A DNA stretch of 64,000 nucleotides. Origin: Annona cherimola (taxonomy: Eukaryota; Streptophyta; Magnoliopsida; Magnoliales; Annonaceae). The stretch lies in assembly GCA_030490835.1 (NCBI GenBank), contig CM059972.1, forward strand, positions 20,127,764-20,191,763, written 5' to 3'. A program made the translations under genes and the position numbers. Position 1 is the stretch's first letter; the number at the start of each line of letters is the position of its first letter. The notes under the pieces are model-generated. The model was not told the DNA's origin and searched no databases. It saw nothing but the letters and a program-made list of their open reading frames with translations. Below, piece by piece: positions 21,833-34,609 of this stretch.

Positions 21833-24800
21833 TGTAATACCCAGACCCAAGTAGAGCTCATATAAGTGCATTTAAACTGTAATTATGATTCATCTATGAA
21901 TTGGTTGATTTATGGATATTTTTATGAATTGGTGAATTTTTGCAATTAAGGTTATGATTAATAATGGTGATTAAGATTAATCATCATGGTCCAATATGAG
22001 CCAATATGACTAAAAGGGCTTAATGAGGATTAGGAAATGCTAATGTGTCATGAATAATTATTTTAATTATCATGATTTGATTTATGAAAATTGAAATGAT
22101 AATAATGGAATTAAGTTGGAAAATGTATATAATTCATAACTTGACACCTATAAGGCGGATTGAGTTGAAATTTTAAAGACAAGCATATGATGTTGGGCTC
22201 AATCTTATGGATGGATTAGATTAAGAAAAATGTGATGGGATTAAGATGATAATTATTTATTTTCATCCCAAACCCAAAGGTTAAATTTTAAATGATCATA
22301 ACTTGAGTTAGAAAAGTTGTATTGAGACTAAATTTGAAACGGGTGAACAAAATTATATGCTTAACGCTATGGAAGGGTTGGATTAAACTAATTACCATGA
22401 AAATGTGCTTAATCGAAAAAAGGTGTGTTGCTTTGACTTTGTGCGTTGTAAAGTACCATAACATTTATGTAAAAGATAAGAGATTAAATGCATTATTTAA
22501 TGGCATATATGAGGTGTCACACAAGGGTAATTCCAAGTGGATTTTATGAATTATTAAAAATGCTAAAATTCATGAAAAATCAAGAGCTTAAATGCTTGGT
22601 TTAAGAGGCTAAGATGTAGCTTCAATGAGGCAAGGAGTGGCGGCACAAGGGGTGACACCCAAGGTGGGCTAATTCATGGATTTTTGACTTTTAAAAATTG
22701 CTAAGCATGCATCTAAATACCTAGACACCTAGGGAAAGTAATGAGGCATTAAAACAAGAGGAATTTCATGGAAAAATTTGTCAAAAAGGGGCAGCTACAT
22801 GGGATGTTCCAAGTGGACAGCAATATGGTCCATATATGAGCTGATTTTGATTATTTTTAATATATGATAATTATGTATTTTACTTGGATCTGAGTTAGCC
22901 ATGTCATCAAGGGATAAGAAGGAAATAAATTACCCTCATGTGATCTGGCAAAAGTGGGCCCCACAAGATGAAAAAAAATTATAAAATGGGGCACACACAT
23001 GGAAAGTCCACTTTTGGGAAATTCAAAGAGGAGAAAAATTTTCTAAGGAGCAACCCTAAACACATCCAAGGAGGAGAAAGGAAGAAGGAAAAAAGGAAGG
23101 AAAAAGAGGAGGAAAGGAAGGAAGAAAGGAGAAAAATCAAGTTTGGAAAGCTTAGATTCAAGTTGTTTAGATTCAAGTAAGCATATCTTGAGTTTTGGAT
23201 TCTTTAAACCAAGTTTTCTTCCCTCAAATTATGAGTCATGAATATGATTCATAATGAACCCTTAAAGGATGAGTTATGATGCCCTTAATTAGGTTATTGA
23301 ATGATATTTTAATTGTATCAATGAATTCAAGGGTTCAAGAGAGTTAAATGGGATGTTAGGGTTAATTTTTGAGATGAAACCTATCTTGAAATTTTTAAAA
23401 CCCTATGCCAAGTTACTGTTTGGTTTAAGTATGATGATTAGGAAATGATTTATGTTCTTATGGATTACATATGTTGATTTGGGCATATGTTAATGATTTT
23501 AGCAAAAATGGAACTTAGGGTTTCATATATTACCCATTTTTCTATTTTTAGGTTAAATATGAAGCAAGGAGTAGTTTAAATGAATTATGGATGAATTGTA
23601 TGGTAAATTACCCTAAATTAAGGACCCTTTGCACGTCCTATATGGGCTGGAAAAGATAACCCTAAATCTGATTTTTTGGGGCACATGCATGAGAACGTCC
23701 AAATGGGGCCAAAACGGGTACCCTACATGTGTATTACGTTGTTGTTTTGTAAATAATTAAATCATGGATGATTTAGAGGGTAAAATACCCTAGGATTAAG
23801 ATACTTTAGACGTCCAAAAGGGCTTGTAAATCTTTGCCCTAAATCTGATTTTTTAGGGTATATATATAACGACGTTCAAATGGGGTAAAAAGGGTATCCT
23901 ACATGTTTGAGATGTTGCTATTTTGGAAGCAACTAAATTATGGATTTTAAATATGTGATAATATCCTAAATAAGAAAAGCATGATTAGTTGCTAGAATTT
24001 ATGGATTAAAAATCTGTTTTGATTTGAGTATCAAAAGAGGCGTTGAAATGATGAAAAATGAGTCCTAACGTTGTTGTTTTGGAACCCAGTGATAAATGAA
24101 TTAAAATTTCATAATTAAACCCTAAATTATATGTTAATTAAGGGTTTTAATCATGCTAAATTAGGATACAAGTTGCTGATTTGAAAAATTTTAAGAAACA
24201 CATAAGTTGTGTTGTAAGTTGAGTGTACTTGGAAGGCTAAGCATGGATAGTGATAAATGACTTACATTAATTGCTAAAATGCAAAAATGTATGAATACGT
24301 GATGAAATGCATGATTATGTTGCTGTTTTGATAATTAAACATAATCTCAAATTTTGAGATTAATGTATGAAGCCTAAAATATCAACTATATGCTTAAAAT
24401 GAGCATTGACGTAGAAAAATGGAAAATTGATTAAAAATGATAAATGGGAGGTATGAACCCCCCACATGATGATTAATGAATGGTTATTATGTGTTTACCC
24501 TACATATGGATTTAAAACGCAATATGGAATGAATGTTATGATGCACACGTGAATGCTAAGTATGTGTACCCGACTTGAAATTCAAGTTGGTTGTGTATGA
24601 AATGAACTATGGGTTGAAAAACTGAATGTATGCAAGCAAATGAAATTTTTATGAATGCAGTGTCATTCAAAGGCAAAGAGAAAATTAACTCGGAAAACTA
24701 AAGCGAAAAAGGTAAGCAAGCGATTTTCTAAATGTTTTTTATTTTATCAAATATGATAAAATATTTGCTAATGATGTTCTAACTATTTGAATGTTTTAGC

Positions 24801-25803
24801 AAATGATTGATTTAAATTCTTTCTAACATGTTTCAGGATGGTCATTCCTTTATCTTAATGTGTATTGAAATGATATCTCCAAAATGATAAATGAATTGTT
24901 CACTGTTTCTCAATTATTTATGACAGGTGATGAAACATGGATTTATGGATGCAGAATCATGCTAGCATGTCAAAAAGAATGCTTATGAAAGACTCATGTG
25001 CACAAAGCATAAAGTCCACTTTAAAGGAGTAAGCGAACCAAATGTCCCCCTTGGGTGCGGCCAAGTCGCTAAGATAGGCCTCGGGCCAACGGCGCCTCCC
25101 TGGAATGGGAGAGACGTTGGAGACGAATGGTTGTCTAGCTAGCCACTATCCTATGATGTCATGTTTAAAAATAATGCATTGCATTGTTTATGGTATACCT
25201 TTGACGGGTATAAGAAATCATGTTTTTATACCCTCGAGTGGGTATAATATTACTTTCTAAAATGTTTTAAATGAAAATGTATTGCCTGAAAATCTTATAG
25301 CTTGCTTATTGAGTTTCGACTCACGATTTTATTTTTCAAACCCTAAAGACAGGTGAAAGGAGGCACCAAGCAAGAAGCACAGGTGGAGCTTCAAGGATTA
25401 ATGAATTTTTATGACTTACCTGTGTATGAACTTATAGTTGAATGGTTGTATGATGGCGTTAAACATTTGTCTTAATGTTGTATAAGAATCATGCTATGTT
25501 ATGTGACTATGGATGACGAAAATTTTTTTATAGACAAGTGCAAAGGTATGAATTGTCATATTATGATTGAATATGAATTTTATGATATAACATGTGTATA
25601 TTCAGATGTTGTAATGACCTAAAGGGCATTTGATGAAAATTAAAATGTGTTAAATGATATAAACTCCTAAGGAGTCAAGATTAAGTGGATAAATATCCAA
25701 TAAATCCCGCCGTATGACAAGGCAACAATCCTGATCACGTTTACCAATCAATAACGGTTCTGGAGAAATGCTAATATTGTGACGCTCGGGCTGGGGCGCC
25801 ACA
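21833..25803 (+). mobile_element. ~4 kb LTR unit, probably a solo LTR (Ty3/Gypsy Tat-like)
   Basis: The unit begins TGTAATACCC and ends GGGGCGCCACA. It is flanked by a perfect 5-base duplication AGTAA (21828-21832 and 25804-25808), the standard LTR-retrotransposon signature. Inside I find no primer-binding site, gag/pol coding sequence or second copy of the ends. It is therefore best read as a single LTR left by recombination between the two LTRs. Its length of 3971 bases is extreme and points to the long-LTR Tat/Ogre-like Gypsy elements. The distal part (ACTGAGTTT-like TTGAGTTTCGACTCACGATT near 25310, and a GC-rich block at 25040-25150) resembles such LTRs from memory. It includes an internal ~185-base imperfect tandem duplication (about 23620-23900). 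Confidence 0.75.
22950..23180. repeat. Purine-rich (GGAAR)n low-complexity tract within the large LTR
   Basis: A run of AAGGAAGG/GAGGAAAGGAAGG repeats at about 23060-23140 produces spurious Lys/Glu-rich frames on one strand and Ser/Leu-rich frames on the other. It is not a gene. Confidence 0.7.
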
Positions 25804-25808
25804 AGTAA

Positions 25809-28380
25809 GTACTAATGTTGCACCTCAAGTTACCTCTAATTGACCTTAGCAGTGATCTGAAGGTGAATGTTGGAGATAAAAAAATTTGTATTTGTAACTA
25901 GGAAGTGAAGTTGAATCCCAAGTCAACTTCAGTATCGACTTCAGTGAAGTCAAAGACCAAGCTAATCATCTCCTCAACTAAAAGAGCTTCCGATGCTTAG
26001 TGTCTATATAAATGATGCGCACCAAGTGCTTGTCGTTAAGAGCACTGTGATCACCAGTTTAATTAAAATTAAACAAAACACATTAAAGCTACCACTATGC
26101 GGGTGATAGTGTCGAATAACGATGAGTCGGGTCGAATCCACGGAGAGGCTATATAATTTTGAATTATTTTAAGACAAAATAAAAGAGAAAAGTGAAAGAG
26201 GGTATAGAGAAGAGAAAGAAAGAAATTAGATATAAAGGAAAATAAATTAGAGAGAAAAGAACGGAAAAATTAGAGAGGGAAAGAAAGAGAATTTGAAAGG
26301 GAGAGAAAGGAGAGCAAGAAAACAGATAAAGAAAAGAAACAGAGAGAGGAGAGGAGAAATTGTAATTAACTAAAATTAAATATAAATTAGGACAGTAATT
26401 AAAAGACTAAAGAAGTAAAATTTAATCTACGAAAACAGGAATGAAAATTGCATTAAACTTAATTACAATGCATAAAGCGGTAAATCTACGCTAAATATTA
26501 CAAATCTAAAATTAACAACTACAAAGCATTTAAAGAGAAAACAGAAAATTTATTACTCCATTTCTTGCTTGAAAACCACTCTTTTTGAGAAGCAATACAA
26601 GCCCTTGGAGTTTTTCTCACTTGGCAAAGGTCCACCTAAATGGGCCCCACTTCAAGTGATGGAGAGATGTTGTTGAGGTTTTCTTGGATGAGTGGAGGGT
26701 CCCTTTTATAGATATGTGGGGCCCAACGACCAAGTTTGAATCCCGACGTGGATTCCCTGTAGCTGCTCTCTGTCATTGCCGTAGCTTTGCTTTCGATTTG
26801 ACGAAGAGGAGAAAAACGCAGTGGCCAAATCTGCTAGCTAAAAATTCACGGCTGCCTGTTGCTGTTCAGTTCGGGCTTTGGCAGCTGTAATCGCTGAAAT
26901 TAAAAAGGGCACGGGCAGCTTCAGACGGATTTCGGACAGATGGGGTGTTGGAGCACGAAAACGGTGCTTCGGCAGTCACAAAATTGTCTATCGAAAATTG
27001 CTGATGATGGTAGCTGTCAAAGTTGGACGAGTAGTCGCCGATGATGGAGATGAAGCTACTAGAGATGAAGGGATCGAGATGCTAGAGATGTAGCAGCTCA
27101 ATCGACGCATGAGATGGAGCACATGCGACTGGGTGGCCGGATTAATCAGAGGCTAGGTGGTTGTGTGCGGCTAAGTGGTCATGCGACTAGGAAGGGATTT
27201 GGGAAGAAGGTTGTGGGATGCACGATTTAGGTTTAGCGCTGTTGCAATATGGGTTTTTTTCGGAGTTTGAGAATGGTTTTCTGTTGCCGAAAATGTGAAG
27301 GATGCAGGGCTTGCTGCCGGTGAATAGTTGAAGTGGGGTTTGAGAAATAGAAATGGCCGGGTGATGCAGTTTCCTATTTCTGAAATTCAGAATCATGGCT
27401 GGAATTCGTTACTGTCGAGGCTGCTGAAATTAATTGGTGGAGAAGAGATTGGGAGGAGCGGTGCGTTGATGACTGTTTGGGTTATCTGGATTGAAAGGAG
27501 TGGCGGCCAATTTTTTCTGCTGCTCCCATGTTCGGATCGTGATTTCGATGATGCCATTGTAGGCAACTACCTGCTGGTTTGGGCAGCTCGGCGGTTTGCA
27601 AGATTGCAGCTCAGACGATTTGCAAGATTGCCTTGCTGTTGTTGATGGGTGCCGGAATTGATGGGTTTGCCATGGTTGAAGATGGAGGTTCGGTAGTCAT
27701 GGTTGCCATCAGGTTGCGTTGCTAGAGGAACGACTGATATCGTGGCTGCCTTGATTTGCTTGGCCATTTGTCTTGCTTTCTCTGGTGGTCAACAATGGCT
27801 GCTCAACGATTTGGGGAAGATGGTGGAGCACCGAACCAAGCTAGGTTCATGCTCAGGTGGTGCACGGTTGTTCGGTGTACCCGCAAGATATTTAAACACA
27901 AATTTAAATATTAATTCTCGGCTAAAGAATTTCGATAACATCATATATCTTCTTAATTTAATTTTTGGCTTCTTTTGTATTCATTTTATCAATTAATTCA
28001 TTTTATCTAAAAATTATTCTACTTTGTTCCCCATATAATTGTAGTTATATAAGTGTGATTTTTCAATTAAATAATTTTATAAATTTGCCCAAATTATATT
28101 AACAGGCTAATACATATTTCAATGTTAAAATCTTCTAACTTATTGGTTCATAATTTTATATTTTTAAAAATATTGCAAAACGATCCATTTTATAGCAAAA
28201 TTAAAGATTCTATCAAAAATATGATTTTCATGAAATTCCACTTAAAACATGTATTTAATTAACATTTTCATATTTAATTATGCGAATTTAACATGAAATT
28301 AAATGAAAATTTTTAGAATTATCAATAAATAAAGTGTAATTTTCTTTTGTTGTATTTATTTTACTTAGGTTGTACCTTGG
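25809..28380. mobile_element. Unclassified retroelement-like region (copy 1)
   Basis: The region contains a GTCGAATCCACGGAGAGG box (about 26130-26147), a purine-rich tract, and a TTTTATAGATATGTGGGGCC motif near 26704. A less AT-rich stretch to about 27850 and then a very AT-rich block (27860-28340) follow. The same order of parts recurs in weaker form at 42400-45510. The AT-rich block recurs inverted at 45825-46285. I see no intact gag/pol and no certain ends. The small open frames (66-105 codons, 26684-27996) are not supported as genes. Confidence 0.4.
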
Positions 28381-29370
28381 ATTGATACTGGAGAAGCAAA
28401 TCTAAAAAGAAATAGTCTTATTAACTATTTGTTTACTTTGCACGTATTTTCTAAAGCAGAAATACAGAAGAGAGCAAGAGCTTTATATTTGGGTAATTTG
28501 CAAATATACCCACATATTTTAATGATAATTGCATATATGCCCACATAATTTTACTAAAATTGTATGCGTACACATGAGTTCACTTTCTCATTAGTCATTG
28601 TTAATGCATGGATGGATATTTTGTAAAATGACAGAAATGAACCCATTGGAAAATGCTATCGTGTCTTTCCATAGCTGCGACTCCATGCTCCAAGTCATCA
28701 CCGAGCTCCGAATTGTAGTCCATGACGCTGCCATGCCAGAGGGCGATGTAGCCATCCACCATCCTAGTTAATCCTCGAATACATCTCCACGTTTCTGCTC
28801 CTCTCTGTCGACTCTGTTGCTAACTGCGGCACTAGGCACTATGACCAAAAGCCACACAACAAAGTAAGGTCATCTATGAAGCCTTACTCCAACTGTAGCT
28901 ATTAATGGATTTCTCCACACAATTGAGCCATTGATGCACTGCTCATTATGCTTCTTCTCCACAACAAAGCAGGGTCGTCTAGAAAGTCTTTTTTCCCTTA
29001 CACATGTTTCCATTAGCTTGAGACTAGGAGGTTCCACTGGGATCCCACTTGCTAGCTTGAAACAAACGAATTTTCCCCAGGATCCCAAATCGGTTGTTCC
29101 TACCGAGAGTTCTGGTGGAAGTAGTCCCTCCTAGATGCCAGCTTCCTAAGGGTAGCAATTTTCCGCTGATCAGGCATTTAGCAGTGTCGGACTAGAACCA
29201 CAGTGTATTCTAAACCGCCCATCCTGCTTGCCAGAGTGCCATAGCCTCCTCTAGAGATCGTTTTTAGCTTAAGGAGAGTTGGTGCAATTAACACCATTTG
29301 TGTGCCTCCACTAGAGTAACATGGGGACAAAGTTCCCAAGTGGCTTTCTGGAATTGATCGTGAGACTTCA

Positions 29371-29604
29371 ATGGCTGGTGCATTCTTGGCTACCCATTTG
29401 CCTTCTGATCATGTTGATGTTGTCATTGGCGCGGCCATGTCACCTTTTCTTAACAACAATGTTGATTTTATAAACGCTAGGTATCAGCTTGATACCTTCT
29501 CATTCATTGATGGGGTTATAGAAGCTGGTGATAAAATGGTTGGAGTCATAGCCCATTACTGCATATTTTGTAAGTTGCTCTGTTACAAATTCCCTCGATG
29601 CTAA
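29371..29604 (+). pseudogene. Captured coding-like fragment in the MULE
   Basis: An open stretch of 77 codons from ATG 29371 (MAGAFLATHLPSDHVDVVIG...) continues upstream in frame to about 29312. The amino-acid texture is protein-like, but I cannot name the family and there is no promoter or complete domain. It is more likely a captured fragment than a functional gene. Confidence 0.3.
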
Positions 29605-30190
29605 CAATGCGTCATCCCTCTTGTAATTTAGCTTCTTGACGATTGGGACAGTGATTGTTGTGGCCTCTCCTGTAATTGGTCCGACTTTCTCTGTCGTCGC
29701 TTCTTGATGACCATTGGTCATCTTCACTTGTGCTTCCAGAATCCTACGAATCTCGTGGGGGAGTCCATGATCCTGCTCCTCCCCAATAATTTTATCCACA
29801 TCTGTCAACTTCTGATTGGGAGTCATCCCCTCTCAATAACATTTTGCTATCATCAATGCATGGCTAGTCTCTGGTTGTCCTGGGCTGGTCGACCTTTGAT
29901 TCGTTTGCAATAGGTAGCATAGTGCATTGAGGCGCCAATCTGTCTGCGCATTGTACAAACCCAATCTTTCCTCCATGTATAGCAATGCCTGTGTGATCTT
30001 TTCCTTTAAGGCTATGCGGCCAATGGCGACTTGCTAGTCCAAGGCAGTTAGTTGTTTATCCATCTACTCAAGCTAGCTTGCTTGTTTCCAGCTCTGTGGG
30101 GCAAGCTTTCCTCTAGATGTGTTGAGCTCCTCTTCGATACACTTGATTCATGTGTCATGCATTTCCATCTCCGTCATCCGGATCAGTTGC
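29500..30190 (-). pseudogene. Captured coiled-coil-like coding fragment in the MULE
   Basis: Minus-strand frames from about 30190 down to 29500 read as a charged, helix-rich protein (EMEMHDT, then ALKEKITQALLYMEERLGLY, then DVDKIIGEEQDHGLPHEIRR). Frame changes and stops interrupt it near 30120, 30040 and 29850. The texture is like a retroelement gag or coiled-coil protein, but identity is unknown. It overlaps the plus-strand fragment at 29371. Confidence 0.3.
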
Positions 30191-30759
30191 TTTAATACCA
30201 TCTCCGACTCGATAGGGCCTACTTTCTTATTTCTCTTCGAGGGAAGAAGGTATCGTAATAAAGGAAAAACTGAAAGAATTGATGGAACTATATTTTTTCC
30301 CTTATTTACGTTGTCCCTTACATTTTGTACATGCTTTTGCAGGCATGGCTTAGTAGGTGTGTGCCAACTTGCAAGGGCACAAGAAAGCCATGTGCAACAT
30401 TGTTGCAAAGTTGGATTTGATGTTTTCCACCTAGCTTCAGGAGCACATGCTAAAGAGGTTGAGAGTAGAGACGAATGGTGAGCCTCCTTTTCGCCTCCCC
30501 AAATCCGGCCATTGGGCATTTGTCTTCTTCACGAACTGCAGGTAATCCCAACAACACAAACCTTAGAGGGTCATTTCGGTCATTTTACAAAACATCTGGC
30601 CTTGTATTGGCAGTAGCTAATGGGAAAGTGAGATCCTGTGTATGCATGCAATTTTTACAAAACTATGCGGGGGTCATATATAATTCGTGAAACTATATGG
30701 GTATATTTACAATTAATGTCAAACTATATGGGTATATTTACAAATTAACCTTATAATTG

Positions 30760-31602
30760 TTAAAAGCTTAGTGGAACTGAATATTACAAAAGGTATGTGC
30801 TTAGAAGAGTGAAGTAAAGATGTTCTCTCAAATCACTATGTATCGTGCCTATTGTATAGTTTTTTATTGTGTTTATTTGCTTTATACTTGCATCGCATAT
30901 TATCTCCTTGCCACTGCTCATTCAAAGGAATTTCATGACATAAGGTTACAAAAAAATTAATATTTTAATTACCTAATCCACTTATTCCTTCTTTGGTTAA
31001 GCCAATTATTGAGACCAATAGCATCTCCCCCCAATGATCCCCTCGACTCTTTTTTGCTTCTTTGTGTTCCACTTAACTTTTTTTCTCTCATTTTCTAGAG
31101 TCTTTAAGCGAGAAATATTATAGTTTCTTCTTGATAAGATCCCCATGCTAGCCATCTACCATGGGATTGATCAATTGGATGAGATGTGCTTAACACATTT
31201 TTCTAAAAATCTCATATAAAAAAGACTACAACATCCATGCTATCGCTTGAATCATAGAGTCTCAACCGTCCACATCATAATCTTAGTCCAATAGAGTAAT
31301 ATCATTATTCTTCTGAAGTTATATTGTCACTTTGCACTGAAATATCATAAAAAATACCTAGTTTCTATAATATAAGTGTTCTACTAGTAATGAATCTTCG
31401 ATTATCGAATTTGACCATAACTAGGCAAAGGCAATTATAAGACGATTATAGATTATCTAATTCCTGTGCTTGGTACTTGGGCTCTTTAAGTATGTAGATT
31501 TAATAGATAAAACTAGACTCAACCAACTTGTACCACATGCTATCTAGCGAGGCTCCGACTTTGCTATGCCAAATTAAGCTATAATAGTATGAGACAGGAT
31601 TC
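30760..31602. other. Intergenic DNA, no gene seen
   Basis: AT-rich with no long open frame and no repeat I could match within the window. Confidence 0.3.
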
Positions 31603-31842
31603 CTTACACTTGGGTGCACTTAAGCTCGGTGCACCCAGGTGTATTTAACCTATTTTTTAATTTTTTGAAACTTTTTTATAAAAAATGTTAATCTAAGTGT
31701 ATTTAACATATGTATCAAGTTTTACAAATCTCTAAAAATGGTAGAACTTGATACACATGTTAAATACACTTAGATTAACATTTTTATTAAAAAAAATTTA
31801 AATAAAAATGGATTAAAGCACTTGGATGCACTGTATTGGGTT
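31603..31842. mobile_element. Fold-back element, terminal type GTGCACCCAGGTGTA (copy C1)
   Basis: The left end carries TTGGGTGCACTTAAGCTCGG and GCACCCAGGTGTATTTAA. The right mirror is more decayed (AAAGCACTTGGATGCACTG). The arms are almost perfect: GTTAATCTAAGTGTATTTAA on the left versus TTAAATACACTTAGATTAAC on the right, with almost no spacer. It is shorter than its relatives because the centre is missing. Confidence 0.75.
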
Positions 31843-32715
31843 CCTAATAGTATTGTCCACCAAACCAAAATTAGGATCTTGTAAGATCGCTTATTATCTA
31901 TTTTCATGATGATCTTCCCTTAGTTCAATCTTTACAATAAAAGGGAGAATAAATGTCATGAACCTAATTCAAGGTCATCTTTAATCTAGAAAGAGAAAAA
32001 ATTATGGGAGAGAGATACGAATCCTTAAAATAATATGTTAAAGATACAAATGAAAGGACTTATACTCATTATTTCAAAAAAAAAGGACCTATACTCATTA
32101 TTTAGATATCTCATATATAAATATATATATATATATAAGAAGACCTATACAACTCCTTTCTCAGGCTTCATTGAACACCTCTCAACCCCCACTAGATCTC
32201 TAACTAATATTATATTTTTACAGGACTCTCATGGCAAAACCAATACAATCTGTCATGCATTCACCATGTACTCTCACATAATGTGAACCATTATATAAAT
32301 AACTCATAAGTAGAATAAAAACTCAATCCTAATCATGTGGTAAATATATCAAAGCTTGGGCGTGGCAAAAATGTATGCAAATGTAAAGGAAAAGGAAAAG
32401 AAAAAAAAGGAAGAAAGGGATGAAAAGAAAAAATCTTAAAAAGACCGCAACGAGCCCCATTAACGCACCATTCACGCATGTAGGTTGGTTTATTTTATTT
32501 TTTTTTAAAAAAAAAGAAAACGTGGACGGGGAGTGTAATCTAAAGAAAGGGTAGATAATTACAAAGGTATAATAATATCGTACGTATTCGGAAGCAGGGA
32601 AAAAGCAATTCAAAAGGAGAAAAAATTAGCAATTTAATTTAAAAATTAGCGATTTAATTTTAACAAGTAAGAAAAGGAATCCAAATAAAAGTAATACTAA
32701 AAAAATAGCAGAATG
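31843..32715. other. Intergenic DNA, no gene seen
   Basis: It includes a TA-rich run near 32112-32136 and a purine-rich run near 32380-32440. The open frames here are low-complexity. Confidence 0.3.
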
Positions 32716-33019
32716 ATCTTTGAAGACCGACCTTCGTGCATCCGGCCCAAAAAACTATTTTTAAAATTTTTAAATTTTTTTCATGGGTAAGTAAATCTAG
32801 GTTTATTAAATTTATAAACCACGTTCTACCATTTTTGAATATTTTAAGTATTTTTTTGGATTTTAAAACACAGTGGCATTTCTGTAATTTTTCGAGATTC
32901 AAAAATAGTAAATTTTGGTTTATAGATTTAATACACCTAGATTTACTTACCCATGAAAAAAATTTAAAAAAAATTTAAAAAATAAGTTTTTGGGTCCGTG
33001 CATCCGATCTTAAAAAATC
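32716..33019. mobile_element. Fold-back element, terminal type GTGCATCCGGCCC
   Basis: The left end (GATCTTTGAAG... CGTGCATCCGGCCCAAAAA) mirrors the right end (TTTTTGGGTCCGTGCATCCG... CTTAAAAAATC). Arms are CATGGGTAAGTAAATCTAGG on the left versus CCTAGATTTACTTACCCATG on the right. The centre has AACACAGTGGCATTTCTGTAA, the same GTGGCATTTT motif found in the GCATGCTCCCGGG-type copies. Confidence 0.8.
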
Positions 33020-33717
33020 AGGACTCCAAAATATTTAGAGTAAACATTGATAAACTGGGCGCTCAAATGGATGGATGGTGATGTGGACTACAAGTGGTGC
33101 AGGGAAAGCAAAATAAATTATTTTATGAGACCACCTTTTCTAGTCAAATTTCAATGCAGTTATATTTGGTATAAAATGTAAGTAAATTATATATTAATTG
33201 TAATTAAATTTGTATTGCTATTTACAACTAAATTGTAACAAGGGTATTAAATATTACTTTGGTTGATGTAAAAACTGGTTGCATTTAATTGAATGACATC
33301 ACTCTAAAGCAATCAAATATTTATAATCAAATAATCAATTATAGCTAAAATACATCTAATATAACCAAATGTATTAAATGTGACCAAAAATAGTTATATT
33401 GAACGGAATTTTTTGTGTTGTTGTTATAGCTCGACGTCGTATTTTGTAGGGAACTGCGGATAGGTCATGGGAGTTGGCCACACATGGAGCTTCACATTAA
33501 AAAAGATAAGAGTTTCTAGAGGTTTATAAATAAGTTCGGAGCTTGAAAATGATATTACACAGGATGATTTTTCTGAGTCTGGACTCTAAACGTTACAACA
33601 GCATTCACAAAAACTAGAAACGGATTAGGGGTAGGCCCGCACCCACCTTGCGCCTGGGCTCTTTGGCTTCTACTCGGTGGTGGTGGTCTACCAGGAGGAC
33701 AATATGTGAGAAAGATT
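33020..33717. other. Intergenic DNA, no gene seen
   Basis: Low-coding sequence. A slightly GC-rich patch at 33620-33710 has no recognisable content. Confidence 0.3.
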
Positions 33718-33987
33718 TAAGGTGTGTTTGGTAATGAATAAAATTTTTGATGAAGAGTTTTGAGGAGTAAAAGTTGTCAAATGATGTGATATGATAGGGG
33801 TAATAATAAGTAGTAAAGAGGATAAAGTTAAAATAGATAGGTTAGTTGTGTAGAAATGATTGAAAAGTAGGGTAGTTGTATAGGAAAATGTGAAAAAATG
33901 ATTAAAAAATATGATAGTGATGGAGAGTGAAAAGTTTTAGATTGAAAAGTTTTAAGTTGACATGTTTTATGGATTGCCAAACGCACC
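33718..33987 (+). mobile_element. MITE group D (copy D4, best preserved)
   Basis: The terminal inverted repeats are GGTGTGTTTGGTAATG at the left and ATTGCCAAACGCACC at the right. The interior has GTCAAATGATGTGATATGAT, GATAAAGTTAAAATAGATAGG, GTAGAAATGATTGAAAAGTA and GAAAAGTTTTAGATTG. Flanks are short and T/A-rich (TTTAA and TTAGT), so the duplication cannot be sized with certainty. No coding capacity. Confidence 0.85.
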
Positions 33988-33989
33988 CT

Positions 33990-34600
33990 TAGTAAATTCT
34001 AGTTAACAGAGTTAGATAATTGAATAGTGAGAAATTCTAAATTTTTTCTATAAAAAGTTTAAACGTGCTAATATGAAAGGTTATGCATTTATTTCGTATG
34101 TCACATTATTGGAAATATTCTGGTGGTATTGACACCATTGAAGGATGCCTTTTTTATGATACGTATACACATCATATTGTAGAACACAAGGACTAAAATA
34201 TCCTATTAAAGTGAGCTACCCATGCTCCTCTGTCTAGAGTCCATCACACATGAAAAGCATGCTGCATATATGTGGAGTCGACCACTCAAGGGGGTGGGTG
34301 GTGAGATAAACCCCAGGGATTGGCAAACAGCAACAGTCAATTTGCAGCATTTGCAAATATTTTACTTTTGAGTCAACAGAAATGAATATAACCCAACAGA
34401 ATATTACAAATTCATAGCATACTCGAAAGTAAACCTCTCCAATAAGAATTCTTTTTGAAAGCACCGTCTTCCTCGTTCAACCACGTTATGTAAGGGCCAA
34501 CTAGAATACAAGTGAGTATATTCAACTTAGTAATACATTAAATGTATTATCTGTATTTAACTTCTTTGGTGTATATTTTAAAGAGTCATCTTCAATAAAT
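33990..34600. other. Intergenic DNA, no gene seen
   Basis: The 76-codon minus-strand frame at 34234-34464 has no recognisable motif. Confidence 0.3.
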
Positions 34601-34609
34601 CCGGATATA

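Larger units (their letters stand above)
28492..30750. mobile_element. Mutator-like (MULE) element, non-autonomous, carrying foreign-looking sequence
   Basis: The ends are inverted: GGTAATTTGCAAATATACCC on the left, and the right end read inward is GGTTAATTTGTAAATATACC. The flanking 9-base duplication TTATATTTG (28483-28491) / TTATAATTG (30751-30759) matches at 8 of 9, as expected for MULEs. The terminal repeats extend well over 100 bases (left to about 28660, right from about 30570; e.g. TTTTGTAAAATGAC on both). The 1.9 kb interior is much less AT-rich than the flanks. It holds broken coding-like stretches on both strands, and no transposase is visible. The layout is that of a Pack-MULE. Confidence 0.75.

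Noticed and set aside
22968..23180. Lys/Glu-rich frame on plus and Ser/Leu-rich frame on minus
   Set aside because: Produced by a purine-rich low-complexity tract in the large LTR.
28870..29088. Possible similarity of the minus-strand frame (GSIVWRNP) to plant seven-membrane 'Lung 7TM' proteins
   Set aside because: Only about eight residues agree and the neighbouring sequence does not follow the family.
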